A stretch of DNA of 22,872 nt from Candidatus Hydrogenedentes bacterium UBA2224 (GCA_002348185.1 DDYW01000016.1:1-22872), one strand, 5' to 3'. Counted from the first letter of the stretch, positions 16,222 through 22,872 are shown. Made by a program: numbers and translations. Notes: generated by a model from the letters alone, not told the origin.

Positions 16222-16260
16222 GCGAAGCGTTGCAGACGTCCGAAGGGCGTTTCGCATTTT
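16222..16260 (+). other. Leader stem-loop, possible attenuator
   Basis: GCGAAGCGT (16222-16230) pairs with GCGTTTCGC (16247-16255) with G-T wobbles, around a 16-nt loop containing GACGTC; ATTTT follows. It begins about 10 nt after the predicted transcript start. The short T-run makes termination possible but weak. Confidence 0.4.
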
Positions 16261-16327
16261 CGGTAGGCGAGGCATGTGCCGCGATCATAAAGAACGTGGC
16301 GCAAGAAAACTGGAAGGGGTACGTAGC

Positions 16328-16432
16328 ATGGAGAAAGCATTCTTGGATTTCGACCTGACTGACCCGGGTACGCTGTGGTTCTGGGTGTTCCTGCCCATTT
16401 CCATCTTCGTGTGGCTTTTCGACCAGTTCTAA
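16328..16432 (+). CDS. 34-aa single-helix membrane peptide
   Basis: A very small gene between a near-consensus promoter and a perfect terminator. The product begins MEKAFLDFDLTDPGTL and continues WFWVFLPISIFVWLFDQF: an acidic, soluble first half, then one hydrophobic, tryptophan- and phenylalanine-rich helix ending three residues before the C-terminus. GGAAGGGG lies about 8 nt before the ATG. The frame is open upstream, and an in-frame ATG at 16274 would give 52 aa, but it lacks a good ribosome-binding site. The shape is that of small accessory subunits or regulators of membrane complexes (as CydX, KdpF and AcrZ are), but no family is recognised. Its divergent neighbour is the DUF2089 operon, so the two may be co-regulated. 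Confidence 0.65.
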   Translation: MEKAFLDFDLTDPGTLWFWVFLPISIFVWLFDQF

Positions 16433-16443
16433 GGCGCACGTTG

Positions 16444-16460
16444 GCGGCACAGGGTGCCGC
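16444..16460 (+). other. Short hairpin after the small peptide gene
   Basis: GCGGCAC, loop AGG, GTGCCGC: a perfect 7-bp stem 12 nt after the stop codon and upstream of the main terminator. Confidence 0.45.
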
Positions 16461-16480
16461 TCCAGAGATTACCATTCGCA

Positions 16481-16524
16481 GACAAAGGCTGGAGACCGCG
16501 AGTCTCCAGCCTTTGTCCGTTTTT
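16481..16524 (+). terminator. Intrinsic terminator, perfect 16-bp stem
   Basis: GACAAAGGCTGGAGAC, loop CGCGA, and its exact complement GTCTCCAGCCTTTGTC (16502-16517), followed by CGTTTTT. This is the only textbook rho-independent terminator in the window. It ends the 34-aa peptide unit and isolates it from the transpeptidase gene. Confidence 0.93.
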
Positions 16525-16630
16525 GGCCCGGCCTGCGTGAATCCACGGTTCTCCGGTGATTTCCAGCGTTTTGCGGTACAGTAAGGCAAGGCCATTTTCG
16601 GGCAGACGCGGGCGAGTGAAGGGATACAGC

Positions 16631-18250
16631 GTGCCGCGGGCGAGGAACAAAGACGGAGCGCAAGCGCCGGGGCGGACCCCGGCCGGTTCCCGGCGCCGGC
16701 CGGCCTTGCGCACAGTCATCCTGGGCGACGAGGACGCGCAGTGGCTTGCCGAGGAAGGCCAGGTCATCTCCGCCCGGCCCGAAGCCCTCACGATTCGCGC
16801 CCAGGCCCCCTTTCTGCCTGGCGACCGGGTGTTCATCGAGTTTCCCGTTGATGTCCCCGGCGAACCCCACCGCACGGCCATCATCCGCGGGCAGGTCACC
16901 GGCGTCGAGGACGCCGAAGGCGCGTTCCTGCTCGACGTGCGTCTCAACCTGATGCCCGACCTCAGGACCGCGCACGTGGGCGGGCTGCCCCGGAACCGGG
17001 ATGAGGCCGCTACCCTGATGCGGGAAGCGCGTGGCGGGCTCGAGTCGGCGGGGAGGGCCGGAACCTTGCCGGTGGCGGACATCCAGCGCTTTCTCGACCC
17101 CCCGCGCGCCGGGCGGGCCTCCGAGAGCCGCCACCGGTGGCGGCGCTATGCCTTGGCGGGCGCGGCTCTCGCCGCCATCCTCATCGCGCTGCTCCTGACC
17201 CTCTTTCCGGCGTTTCGCCCCCGGATGGGCGCCTGGCAGGTGACCGGGTTGCCGGGCCGGGAGCCGCTCACCTCTCCGAAGGCACCCGCCGGAGACCATC
17301 CCGGCGCCTCCCTGGGCTCCGGCGGGCTGACGGACGGCGCCGCGCCGGAGAGCGGTGGGTTCCCGGAAACCGAGCCGTATGCCTGGCAACCGGGCGACTG
17401 GATACGCCTGGACGGCGGCGTGGCGCCGGGGGACGGCCTGCCGGGCGCCGCCCTGCAGGAAACGGCCCCCGTCTTCTCACCCACCGGCTGGATCCTGGCC
17501 ACGCTGCAGCCCGCGCTGGAGGGCCCTTCCGCCGGCGCAGCACGGTTGCCGGGCCTGGCCTTTGTGGTGTCGGACCTGTTTCCCGCCGGAAGCGCGGCGC
17601 CTTCCGCAACATCCGGATTTCCCGGCAGCGAGGTCTCAGCCACGCCGGAGAACTCCGGCGAGCGGCCGGTGGCCGTCGCGCAGGCAACCGAAGACTCCCC
17701 GCCATCCCCCTACGGCAGCAGTGCGAACGCGGGCGGCGCCGGTCCGGCCCATCGGGCGCCGGGTCCGTCCCCGGGCGCGGCGGAGACACGCAACCGCGGT
17801 CCCGCCCCGACGGGTTCCAGCGCGCCGGTGCTCCAGCCTGCGCCTCCGGTAGAGCCCGCCCCCGGTTCAGTGGCGGTTCGTGTCGATAAGAGCGGCCATA
17901 CCCTGAGCATCCGTCACGATGGCGAAGAAGTGGCCCGGTTTCCCGTGGGCCTTGGACGCAGCAACGCGACGCCCGAGGGAGAGTTCGTCATCGCGAACAA
18001 GGTGACCGACCCCGATTGGTCGGACCGGGGCCGCATCGTGAAGGCGGGCGACCCGGAGAACCCCCTGGGCCGGCGGTGGATGGGGCTCGGCAAGAGCGGG
18101 CGCGCCACCCCCTACGGCATTCACCCCACGAACGAGCCGCGATCCATCGGCGCCGACATGAGCCGCGGCTGCATCCGCATGCGGCCGGAGGACGCCGAAA
18201 CGGTGTTTCACTGGTGCCCCGTAGGAACGCGGGTGACCATTGCCCCGTAA
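16631..18250 (+). CDS. PilZ-like / TM / L,D-transpeptidase (YkuD) fusion
   Basis: A 539-aa protein. The GTG at 16631 is chosen because GAAGGG lies 7 nt upstream; an in-frame GTG at 16556 is possible but has no ribosome-binding site. Residues ~25-105 form a beta-rich cytoplasmic domain resembling PilZ (ISARPEALTIRAQAPFLPGD, RGQVTGVEDAEG), although the canonical RxxxR and DxSxxG motifs are not clean. A membrane helix follows (YALAGAALAAILIALLLTL, ~173-191), then a ~220-residue Pro/Gly/Ala-rich outward linker, then the YkuD domain (~414-539). The catalytic set is present: His498 in YGIHPTNEP and Cys514 in SRGCIRM. YkuD enzymes make 3-3 cross-links in peptidoglycan or anchor proteins to it. An upstream -10-like TACAGT at 16577 is the only promoter hint. 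A PilZ-like regulatory domain on a transpeptidase is uncommon. Confidence 0.87.
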   Translation: MPRARNKDGAQAPGRTPAGSRRRPALRTVILGDEDAQWLAEEGQVISARPEALTIRAQAPFLPGDRVFIEFPVDVPGEPHRTAIIRGQVTGVEDAEGAFLLDVRLNLMPDLRTAHVGGLPRNRDEAATLMREARGGLESAGRAGTLPVADIQRFLDPPRAGRASESRHRWRRYALAGAALAAILIALLLTLFPAFRPRMGAWQVTGLPGREPLTSPKAPAGDHPGASLGSGGLTDGAAPESGGFPETEPYAWQPGDWIRLDGGVAPGDGLPGAALQETAPVFSPTGWILATLQPALEGPSAGAARLPGLAFVVSDLFPAGSAAPSATSGFPGSEVSATPENSGERPVAVAQATEDSPPSPYGSSANAGGAGPAHRAPGPSPGAAETRNRGPAPTGSSAPVLQPAPPVEPAPGSVAVRVDKSGHTLSIRHDGEEVARFPVGLGRSNATPEGEFVIANKVTDPDWSDRGRIVKAGDPENPLGRRWMGLGKSGRATPYGIHPTNEPRSIGADMSRGCIRMRPEDAETVFHWCPVGTRVTIAP

Positions 18251-18258
18251 GCCCCCGG

Positions 18259-18287
18259 TTGCGCGCGCGCGGGCCAGCCTGTAGCAT
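18259..18287 (+). promoter_or_regulatory. Leaderless promoter of the YihY-family gene
   Basis: TTGCGC (18259-18264), a 17-nt spacer and TAGCAT (18282-18287), followed by 6 nt and the ATG at 18294. No Shine-Dalgarno is present. Confidence 0.6.
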
Positions 18288-18293
18288 GGTGCC

Positions 18294-19859
18294 ATGCGCG
18301 AGCTGTTCAACGAACTCATTGAAGCCCTGCAGCGCGGCCACCGGTTTGTGACCTACGACGTCTGGCGCATCGGCAAGCCCGGCGAACAGGTGCCGAGCGG
18401 ACTCCTCATCAAGCACATCCGCGTGGCGATCCTGCTGTTCCGCGGGCTCATGAGCGACGTGCTCTGGCTGCGGACCTCCTCGCTCGCGTTTGCCACGATC
18501 CTCGCGATCGTGCCGTTTCTGGCGTTCGCCTTTTTCATCATGCAGACCTTTGACCTTGCGCAGAGCCTCACCGACGTGCTCGAGCACCGCATCCACAACT
18601 ACGCCGAACGGGTGGGCGCCGTGCGAGACGCAGGCACCGCGGCGCCGCCCGGCGCGGTGCAGGCCCCGGCAACCGCGCCAAACGCGTCCCTCTCGGTCCC
18701 CAGCGACCCCGACGCGCGCGCCCGGCGCAACCGCGAACTCCTCGAATCGGCCCTGGGATGGCTGCTGGAAGGCGTGCCGTCGCCCGAGGGTGTGCAGAAC
18801 CAGATGGGCACGGAGAGCCCGCTCAAAGTCATCCTCGAGATGGTTGAGGAAAGCGGCCAGAGCACGGCCATGGGCACGTTTCTGGGGATCGTGTTCGTCT
18901 TCTTCTCGGTGTTTGGTCTGATGAACGGGATCGAATCGGCGTTCAACGCAATCTGGGGCACAAAACGCAACCGGTCCTGGTTCCGCGTGTTTACCGATTA
19001 CATGCTCATCGTGCTGATCCTGCCGTTCGTGGTGGCCTTCGTGGTGGGACTTACCACCGCGCTGGAAACGGAAGACCTGGCGTGGGGCCCCCTGGGCCTG
19101 CTCCTCAGCGGCGCGCGGTACCTGGTGCTCTGGCTGGCCCTGGCCACGGTGTACCGCGTCGTGCCCAACACCCGGGTGCCGATCCGGTATGCGCTGCTGG
19201 GCGGCATTGTCGCGGGGACGCTCTGGATCTTGACCGCCAAGACCTTTCTGCATTTCCAATGGGGCGTCGCGCGGGCTAACTTCTTCTATGGCAGCTTCGC
19301 CCTGATCCCGTTGCTCCTCGTGTGGATCTACACCTGCTGGCTCATCATCCTGTTCGGCGCACAGATTACGTTTGCCTACCAGTACGAGAAGACCTTCGCC
19401 ATGGAACGCTTCGCCGAGCACGCCAGCCATGCCTACAAAGAGGCCATCTGCCTGCGCTCGGTACTCGAGGTCAGCCGCCGCTTCGACCTGGGGCTGCCGC
19501 CGCTGTCCGCGGCCGAGTGCGCGGCCGACTGGAACGTCCCCGTGCGTTTGCTGAATGACGCGCTCGACGAACTCGAAGAAGCAGGCCTGCTCCGGCAGGT
19601 CCATACCGAGCCCATTCGCTTCCAGCCCGCCCGTTCCATCGACAAGATCACCATCGGCGACGTGATGCGCGCAGTACGCGAACACGGGCGCGACCCGTCG
19701 GCCCTGCGCGACGACGAGACCATGAAAGCCCTGCTCGAACGGCTTTACGAGCGCGAGGACGGCGTATTCGCGATGACCATTGAGGAAGCCATCCGAGAAT
19801 TTCATCTCGATCGCGCCGATCGTCCCGCGGATTCGGGCGAGGCCCCCGAAACCGCGTGA
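18294..19859 (+). CDS. YihY/UPF0761-family inner-membrane protein with C-terminal winged-helix-like domain
   Basis: A 521-aa protein of the YihY/virulence factor BrkB family (once misnamed RNase BN); the molecular role is not settled. About six membrane helices are visible, including SLAFATILAIVPFLAFAFFI, FLGIVFVFFSVFGLMNGIES, MLIVLILPFVVAFVVGL, GIVAGTLWILTAKTFL and LIPLLLVWIYTCWLIILFGA; ITFAYQYEK at the end of the core is a typical family signature. Two features are unusual: a polar, Ala/Pro-rich insert of about 100 residues after the first helix (~95-190), and a C-terminal cytoplasmic extension of about 150 residues with LNDALDELEEAGLLRQV, like a winged helix of the Rrf2 type. The start at 18294 has no ribosome-binding site but a promoter at the leaderless position. 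It is convergent with the sigma-54 activator, 21 nt apart. Confidence 0.9.
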   Translation: MRELFNELIEALQRGHRFVTYDVWRIGKPGEQVPSGLLIKHIRVAILLFRGLMSDVLWLRTSSLAFATILAIVPFLAFAFFIMQTFDLAQSLTDVLEHRIHNYAERVGAVRDAGTAAPPGAVQAPATAPNASLSVPSDPDARARRNRELLESALGWLLEGVPSPEGVQNQMGTESPLKVILEMVEESGQSTAMGTFLGIVFVFFSVFGLMNGIESAFNAIWGTKRNRSWFRVFTDYMLIVLILPFVVAFVVGLTTALETEDLAWGPLGLLLSGARYLVLWLALATVYRVVPNTRVPIRYALLGGIVAGTLWILTAKTFLHFQWGVARANFFYGSFALIPLLLVWIYTCWLIILFGAQITFAYQYEKTFAMERFAEHASHAYKEAICLRSVLEVSRRFDLGLPPLSAAECAADWNVPVRLLNDALDELEEAGLLRQVHTEPIRFQPARSIDKITIGDVMRAVREHGRDPSALRDDETMKALLERLYEREDGVFAMTIEEAIREFHLDRADRPADSGEAPETA

Positions 19860-19880
19860 CGCGGGCCGCGCCGTTTCGCG

Positions 19881-21272
19881 TTACTCCGCGCTGATCCCGT
19901 ATTCCTTCATTTTTCGCCACAGGGTCGAACGGGAGATGCCCAGTTTGACGGCGGCTTCCGTCTGGTTGCCGTCGAGTTTCTCGAGCGCCTGCCGGATGAG
20001 TTGTTCTTCCATTTCCTTGAGCGTGGGAATGGTGTCGATGGCGTAATGAGGAAGGGCGAAGGGCGCGCTGCCCCCCGCGCGCACCTGATCCGGGAGGTCG
20101 CGCGCGCGAATCACGTCGTCATCGGCCATGATGATGGCGTGCGCGATGATGCTCTCGAGTTCCCGCACGTTGCCGGGATAGGGGTAGTTGCGCAGGTACG
20201 CCTGGGCCTGTTCGTCGAATCCCTGAACGCGCTTGCCGAAGGTCCGGCTCATCTGCGCAACGAAATGGCCGACAAGCTGGGGCAGGGCATCCATGCGTTC
20301 GCGCAGGGGCGGGATGCGCACCTGGATGACGTTCAGCCGGAAATAGAGGTCTTCGCGGAACCTGCGTTCGGCGACCGCCTCTTCCAGATTGCGGTTCGTG
20401 GCGGCGAGCACGCGCACATCGACGTGCGAGGACGTCGAAGCGCCCACGGGCCGGATCTCGCCGTCCTGGAGCACCCGGAGCAGCTTGGCCTGGGTGGCCA
20501 GGCTCATTTCGCCCACTTCATCGAGGAAAATGGTGCCGCCGTCGGCCTCCTCGAACAGGCCGCGCTTGGTGGCCTCGGCCCCGGTGAACGCCCCTTTCAG
20601 GTGGCCGAACATCTCGCTCTCGAGAAGCTGCTCGGGTAGCGCGGCGCAGTTGACGGCAATGAACGGCATCTCGCGCCGCCGGCTCAGGCGGTGAATGGCG
20701 TTGGCGATGACCTCCTTACCGGTGCCGCTTTCCCCGAGGATCAGCACCGTGCTGTCCGTGGGGGCCACCTTGCTGATCACCTCAATCACGCGTTTCATGG
20801 CCCGGGATTCCCCGATAAACTCCTGAAACAGCGTCTGTTCATAATCCTGGACGGCGAGTTCCGTCTGGAGATTCCGCCGGGCCTTGTTCACGACCAGGGC
20901 GACGTCCGAAGGGGCCGAGTTTTTGGGAAGATAGAAAAACGCCCCCCGCCGGATGCCCGCGAGCGCTTTCTCGATGCGGGCAATCTCGACCAGCAGGATC
21001 AGTTGGGCGTCCGGGGTCTGCCGGCGGACAAACGTGACCAGGTCCAGGTCGCTCTCCTCGTCCAGATCCAGATCCAGGACGACGATATCGAAGGCGTTCC
21101 GGCCCACGAGACGCAACACCCCCCGGACGTCGTGACACCGCTCAACCTGATACCCCTCGCCCTCAAGAAAACTTTCGAGCGTACGCGCGTACGGTGCATC
21201 TCCGCTGGCAACAAGCACTTGTGCGCGCGGAGGGCTTGGGCTGTTTCGCATCGAAGCATCGTGCTCTGTCAT
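19881..21272 (-). CDS. NtrC-family sigma-54-dependent response regulator with degenerate receiver
   Basis: A 463-aa transcription activator that opens sigma-54 promoters. Residues ~17-130 are a receiver domain; Asp67 (IVVLDLDL) and Lys117 (FYLPKNS) are present, but the acidic pair of the metal site is replaced (VLVASGD instead of VVDDD) and the usual Thr/Ser is Val95. The AAA+ domain is intact: Walker A GESGTGKE (~180-187), the sigma-54 contact loop GAFTGA, Walker B GGTIFLDEVGE and arginine fingers in RFREDLYFRLNV. A Fis-type helix-turn-helix ends the protein (GNQTEAAVKLGISRSTLWRKM). The start at 21272 is supported by a promoter placed for leaderless transcription; longer in-frame starts would include that promoter. 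No histidine kinase lies nearby, and its targets are not evident. Confidence 0.95.
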   Translation of the reverse strand: MTEHDASMRNSPSPPRAQVLVASGDAPYARTLESFLEGEGYQVERCHDVRGVLRLVGRNAFDIVVLDLDLDEESDLDLVTFVRRQTPDAQLILLVEIARIEKALAGIRRGAFFYLPKNSAPSDVALVVNKARRNLQTELAVQDYEQTLFQEFIGESRAMKRVIEVISKVAPTDSTVLILGESGTGKEVIANAIHRLSRRREMPFIAVNCAALPEQLLESEMFGHLKGAFTGAEATKRGLFEEADGGTIFLDEVGEMSLATQAKLLRVLQDGEIRPVGASTSSHVDVRVLAATNRNLEEAVAERRFREDLYFRLNVIQVRIPPLRERMDALPQLVGHFVAQMSRTFGKRVQGFDEQAQAYLRNYPYPGNVRELESIIAHAIIMADDDVIRARDLPDQVRAGGSAPFALPHYAIDTIPTLKEMEEQLIRQALEKLDGNQTEAAVKLGISRSTLWRKMKEYGISAE

Positions 21273-21279
21273 GGCGCAT

Positions 21280-21308
21280 ATTGTACCAAAACGAAGCGGA
21301 AGGGGCAA
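21280..21308 (-). promoter_or_regulatory. Leaderless promoter of the sigma-54 activator gene
   Basis: On the minus strand TTGCCC (21308-21303), a 17-nt spacer and TACAAT (21285-21280), then 7 nt to the ATG at 21272. No Shine-Dalgarno is present. Confidence 0.65.
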
Positions 21309-21328
21309 CTGCTCCCAGGGTCGCGACA

Positions 21329-21351
21329 CCCCGGTTCGTGTAGAACCGGGG
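21329..21351. other. Perfect hairpin between the PilZ and activator genes
   Basis: CCCCGGTTC, loop GTGTA, GAACCGGGG: a 9-bp perfect stem, 65 nt after the PilZ stop (minus strand) and 20 nt before the activator's -35 box. No T-run follows on either strand, so it may be a stabilised transcript end or a binding site. Confidence 0.5.
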
Positions 21352-21416
21352 CAAGAAGGGGAGGCCAGGCCCGCAGGATCGGATCGGGGTTGGCAAGCGT
21401 GGTGTCGTACGGGAGG

Positions 21417-21764
21417 TTACACTGCTGCCAATACGGGCCTGGCCTTGGTAGAGCTGAGAAACTCCTCCAGTCGTTCGAGTTCGTCGTCGGTCACATCCAG
21501 AAACCGGACGCCGAAGTGATGCAAACCGTTCTCAAGCGGGGCGCTCCAGCACACGCGGCCCTTGCACTCAATGACCGGGCCGGTCTCGCCCAGTTGCAGA
21601 CGGACGAGCAGCGGGGTGCCCGGGGCGAGAGGCCGCAACCACAGCAGCCGCACGCCCGACACGGACAGATCGGCAGAGCGCATGGGAACCGGCCGCCGCT
21701 CGCGCGGCTGGCAAAGCCAGGCGCCCGTCTCCGTCAGATGCCGTATGTACCGTCTGCGTTCCAT
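21417..21764 (-). CDS. PilZ-domain protein
   Basis: A 115-aa single-domain PilZ protein, the usual cyclic-di-GMP receptor fold. ERRRYIRHLTE holds the arginine-rich binding loop (RRxxR type: Arg4 and Arg8 are in reach), and DLSVSGVRLLW supplies the D-x-S-x-x-G motif; the barrel continues with GTPLLVRLQLG, ECKGRVCWS and HHFGVRFLDVTDDELERLEEFL. Such proteins act as small adaptors controlling motility, exopolysaccharide or transcription. Its ATG at 21764 has only a weak, distant ribosome-binding site (AGGGA about 13 nt away). A -10-like TACTAT lies further upstream, near 21820. It is followed on the same strand by the sigma-54 activator, which has its own promoter, so co-transcription is uncertain. 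Confidence 0.88.
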   Translation of the reverse strand: MERRRYIRHLTETGAWLCQPRERRPVPMRSADLSVSGVRLLWLRPLAPGTPLLVRLQLGETGPVIECKGRVCWSAPLENGLHHFGVRFLDVTDDELERLEEFLSSTKARPVLAAV

Positions 21765-22180
21765 TGCTCATCAACTTCCCTGTGTAACAACGTATCGGAT
21801 GCATTACCCGCCTATAGTAGACGTTTTATGCCCACGTTTTGGTGACATGCCGTTGCCCGTTCGCCGAGCGCGCTCCGCGCTACCGTCGTCTCCTCCCGAT
21901 GGTATTACGTGCCTGGCGGCCGCATGTTCACGGAAGAATCGCAAGGATGTCTCAGGCCCCGTTCAATACTCGCCTGTACCTACAGACGACCTCCCCGCTT
22001 TATTCATTCAATCAATCGCATACAACTAGATTGACGGCCAATGTCTGCACTCATTCCGGCCCGTCACTAGAATGAACCTTGCTGACCCATTTGATCATCC
22101 TGCCGGCGGAATAGTTCCATTGGGCAGTAAAACGGGGAAATCGGGCGGCGGTTTTCGGGGTTTACGGAGCATCCCGCGGG
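21765..22180. other. Intergenic region without a recognisable gene
   Basis: About 415 nt separate the ruvB stop from the PilZ start. I see the palindrome GAGCGCGCTC near 21870 and a possible PilZ -10 (TACTAT, minus strand, near 21820). Short open frames, such as the 48-codon one from 22073, have no ribosome-binding site and no recognisable sequence. No terminator is evident for ruvB. Confidence 0.6.
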
Positions 22181-22872
22181 CTAGAACAGCGCCCCCTGCG
22201 GTCCTTCCGGGGTCGTGAGACCAAAATGCTGGTAGGCCGCGGGCAGAGCGACGCGTCCCTGCGAGGTGCGTTTGATGAACCCGAGCTGGATCAGGTAGGG
22301 CTCGTGGACCTCTTCGATGGTCTGGGGTTCCTCGCCGATGGCGACCGCGAGCGAGTTGACGCCCACGGGACCGCCGCTGAACTTGTCGATGATCGTGGCG
22401 ATGATGGTTTTGTCCATATCGTCGAGGCCGATCTCGTCGATGCGGTGCAGCCTCAGGGCCGCGTCGGCGATCTCGCGGGTGATGGCGCCGTCGGCCTTGA
22501 CCTCGGCATATTCGCGCACGCGGCGCAGGAGACGGTTGGCAATGCGGGCCGTGCCGCGCGACCGGCGCGCGATCTCGTATGCGCCGCCGTCGTCGACGGG
22601 GGTCGCGAGGATCCGCGCGGAGCGTCTGACGATGATCTTCAACTCCTCGGGGGAATAGAAATCGAACCGGCACATGTCGCCAAAACGCGCGCGGAGCGGC
22701 GGCGTCAGCAGGCCCGCGCGGGTCGTGGCGCCGATCAGCGTGAACGGTTTCAGACCGATCTTGAGCGAACGGGCGGTCGGCCCTTTGCCCAGCATGATGT
22801 CCACCTCGAAATCCTCCATGGCCGAGTAGAGGGTCTCCTCGACGGCATGATTGAGCCGGTGGATCTCGTCGA
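22181..22872 (-). CDS. ruvB: Holliday junction branch-migration helicase RuvB (5' end outside window)
   Basis: C-terminal two thirds of RuvB, the AAA+ motor that with RuvA drives branch migration of Holliday junctions. The visible part starts inside Walker B (DEIHRL) and continues with YSAMEDFEVDIMLGKGPTAR, the beta-hairpin/sensor region FTLIGATTRAGLLTPPLRARFG, sensor II with RGTARIANRLLRRVREYA, and the winged-helix domain ending in IKRTSQGRVALPAAYQHFG. The reading frame is open to the window edge, and the Walker A part should lie just beyond. RuvB is highly conserved and would be the best gene here for placing the organism. Whether ruvA or ruvC precede it cannot be seen. Confidence 0.97.
   Translation of the reverse strand, partial: DEIHRLNHAVEETLYSAMEDFEVDIMLGKGPTARSLKIGLKPFTLIGATTRAGLLTPPLRARFGDMCRFDFYSPEELKIIVRRSARILATPVDDGGAYEIARRSRGTARIANRLLRRVREYAEVKADGAITREIADAALRLHRIDEIGLDDMDKTIIATIIDKFSGGPVGVNSLAVAIGEEPQTIEEVHEPYLIQLGFIKRTSQGRVALPAAYQHFGLTTPEGPQGALF

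Noticed and set aside
17988..19805. 605-codon minus-strand open frame over the YihY gene
   Set aside because: It is a shadow frame; the plus-strand product has the expected membrane helices.
22073..22219. 48-codon open frame starting MNLADPFDHPAGG downstream of ruvB
   Set aside because: It has no ribosome-binding site, has low-complexity residues, and overlaps the 3' end of ruvB on the other strand.

Overview
The window is GC-rich, densely coded bacterial chromosome from what looks like a free-living, polysaccharide-degrading Gram-negative lineage. A GH29 fucosidase, a GH78 rhamnosidase lipoprotein, a DUF6259-type glycoside hydrolase, a fused MFS/spermidine-synthase-like protein, a DUF2089 regulator and a WG-repeat protein together resemble what is found in the PVC group and in Candidatus Hydrogenedentota. 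This placement is an inference from gene families, not from a marker gene; the only phylogenetically useful gene is a partial ruvB at the right edge. I see no rRNA, tRNA, CRISPR, transposase or att site.

Layout. (1) Bases 1-5378, plus strand: 3' part of a GH29 alpha-L-fucosidase, a complete GH78 alpha-L-rhamnosidase lipoprotein, and a HAD phosphatase with its own promoter. (2) 5379-5535: convergent gap holding a short array with 9-nt periodicity. (3) 5536-8433, minus: fused MFS/spermidine-synthase-like membrane protein with a TPR-like tail. (4) 8434-9067: two divergent promoters and a 62-codon gene encoding only the N-terminal domain of a GspF/PilC-type protein. (5) 9101-13056, minus: secreted DUF6259-like hydrolase translationally coupled to comF. 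(6) 13152-14768, plus: VOC protein, a second 9-nt-period array, and a membrane-anchored WG-repeat protein. (7) 14773-16045, minus: a DUF2089 regulator and an overlapping membrane sensor-like protein, driven by a perfect consensus promoter with a palindromic operator candidate. (8) 16178-16524, plus: a self-contained unit with strong promoter, stem-loop leader, 34-aa membrane peptide and perfect terminator. (9) 16631-19859, plus: a PilZ-like/TM/L,D-transpeptidase fusion and a YihY-family membrane protein. (10) 19881-21764, minus: an orphan NtrC-type sigma-54 activator with a degenerate receiver, and a PilZ protein. (11) 21765-22180 has no convincing gene. (12) 22181 to the end, minus: ruvB, 5' end outside the window.

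How the parts work together. The secreted hydrolases fit uptake of fucose- and rhamnose-containing glycans. The right half is about envelope and signalling: peptidoglycan cross-linking, PilZ domains, a sigma-54 activator and small membrane proteins. The most unusual signals are: (a) at least four transcription units whose -10 box lies 6-7 nt before the start codon with no Shine-Dalgarno, which implies leaderless mRNAs; (b) the DUF2089 / 34-aa peptide divergent locus with consensus promoters; (c) the stand-alone GspF N-terminal domain gene; and (d) two intergenic arrays of a shared TGGAC-based 9-mer.
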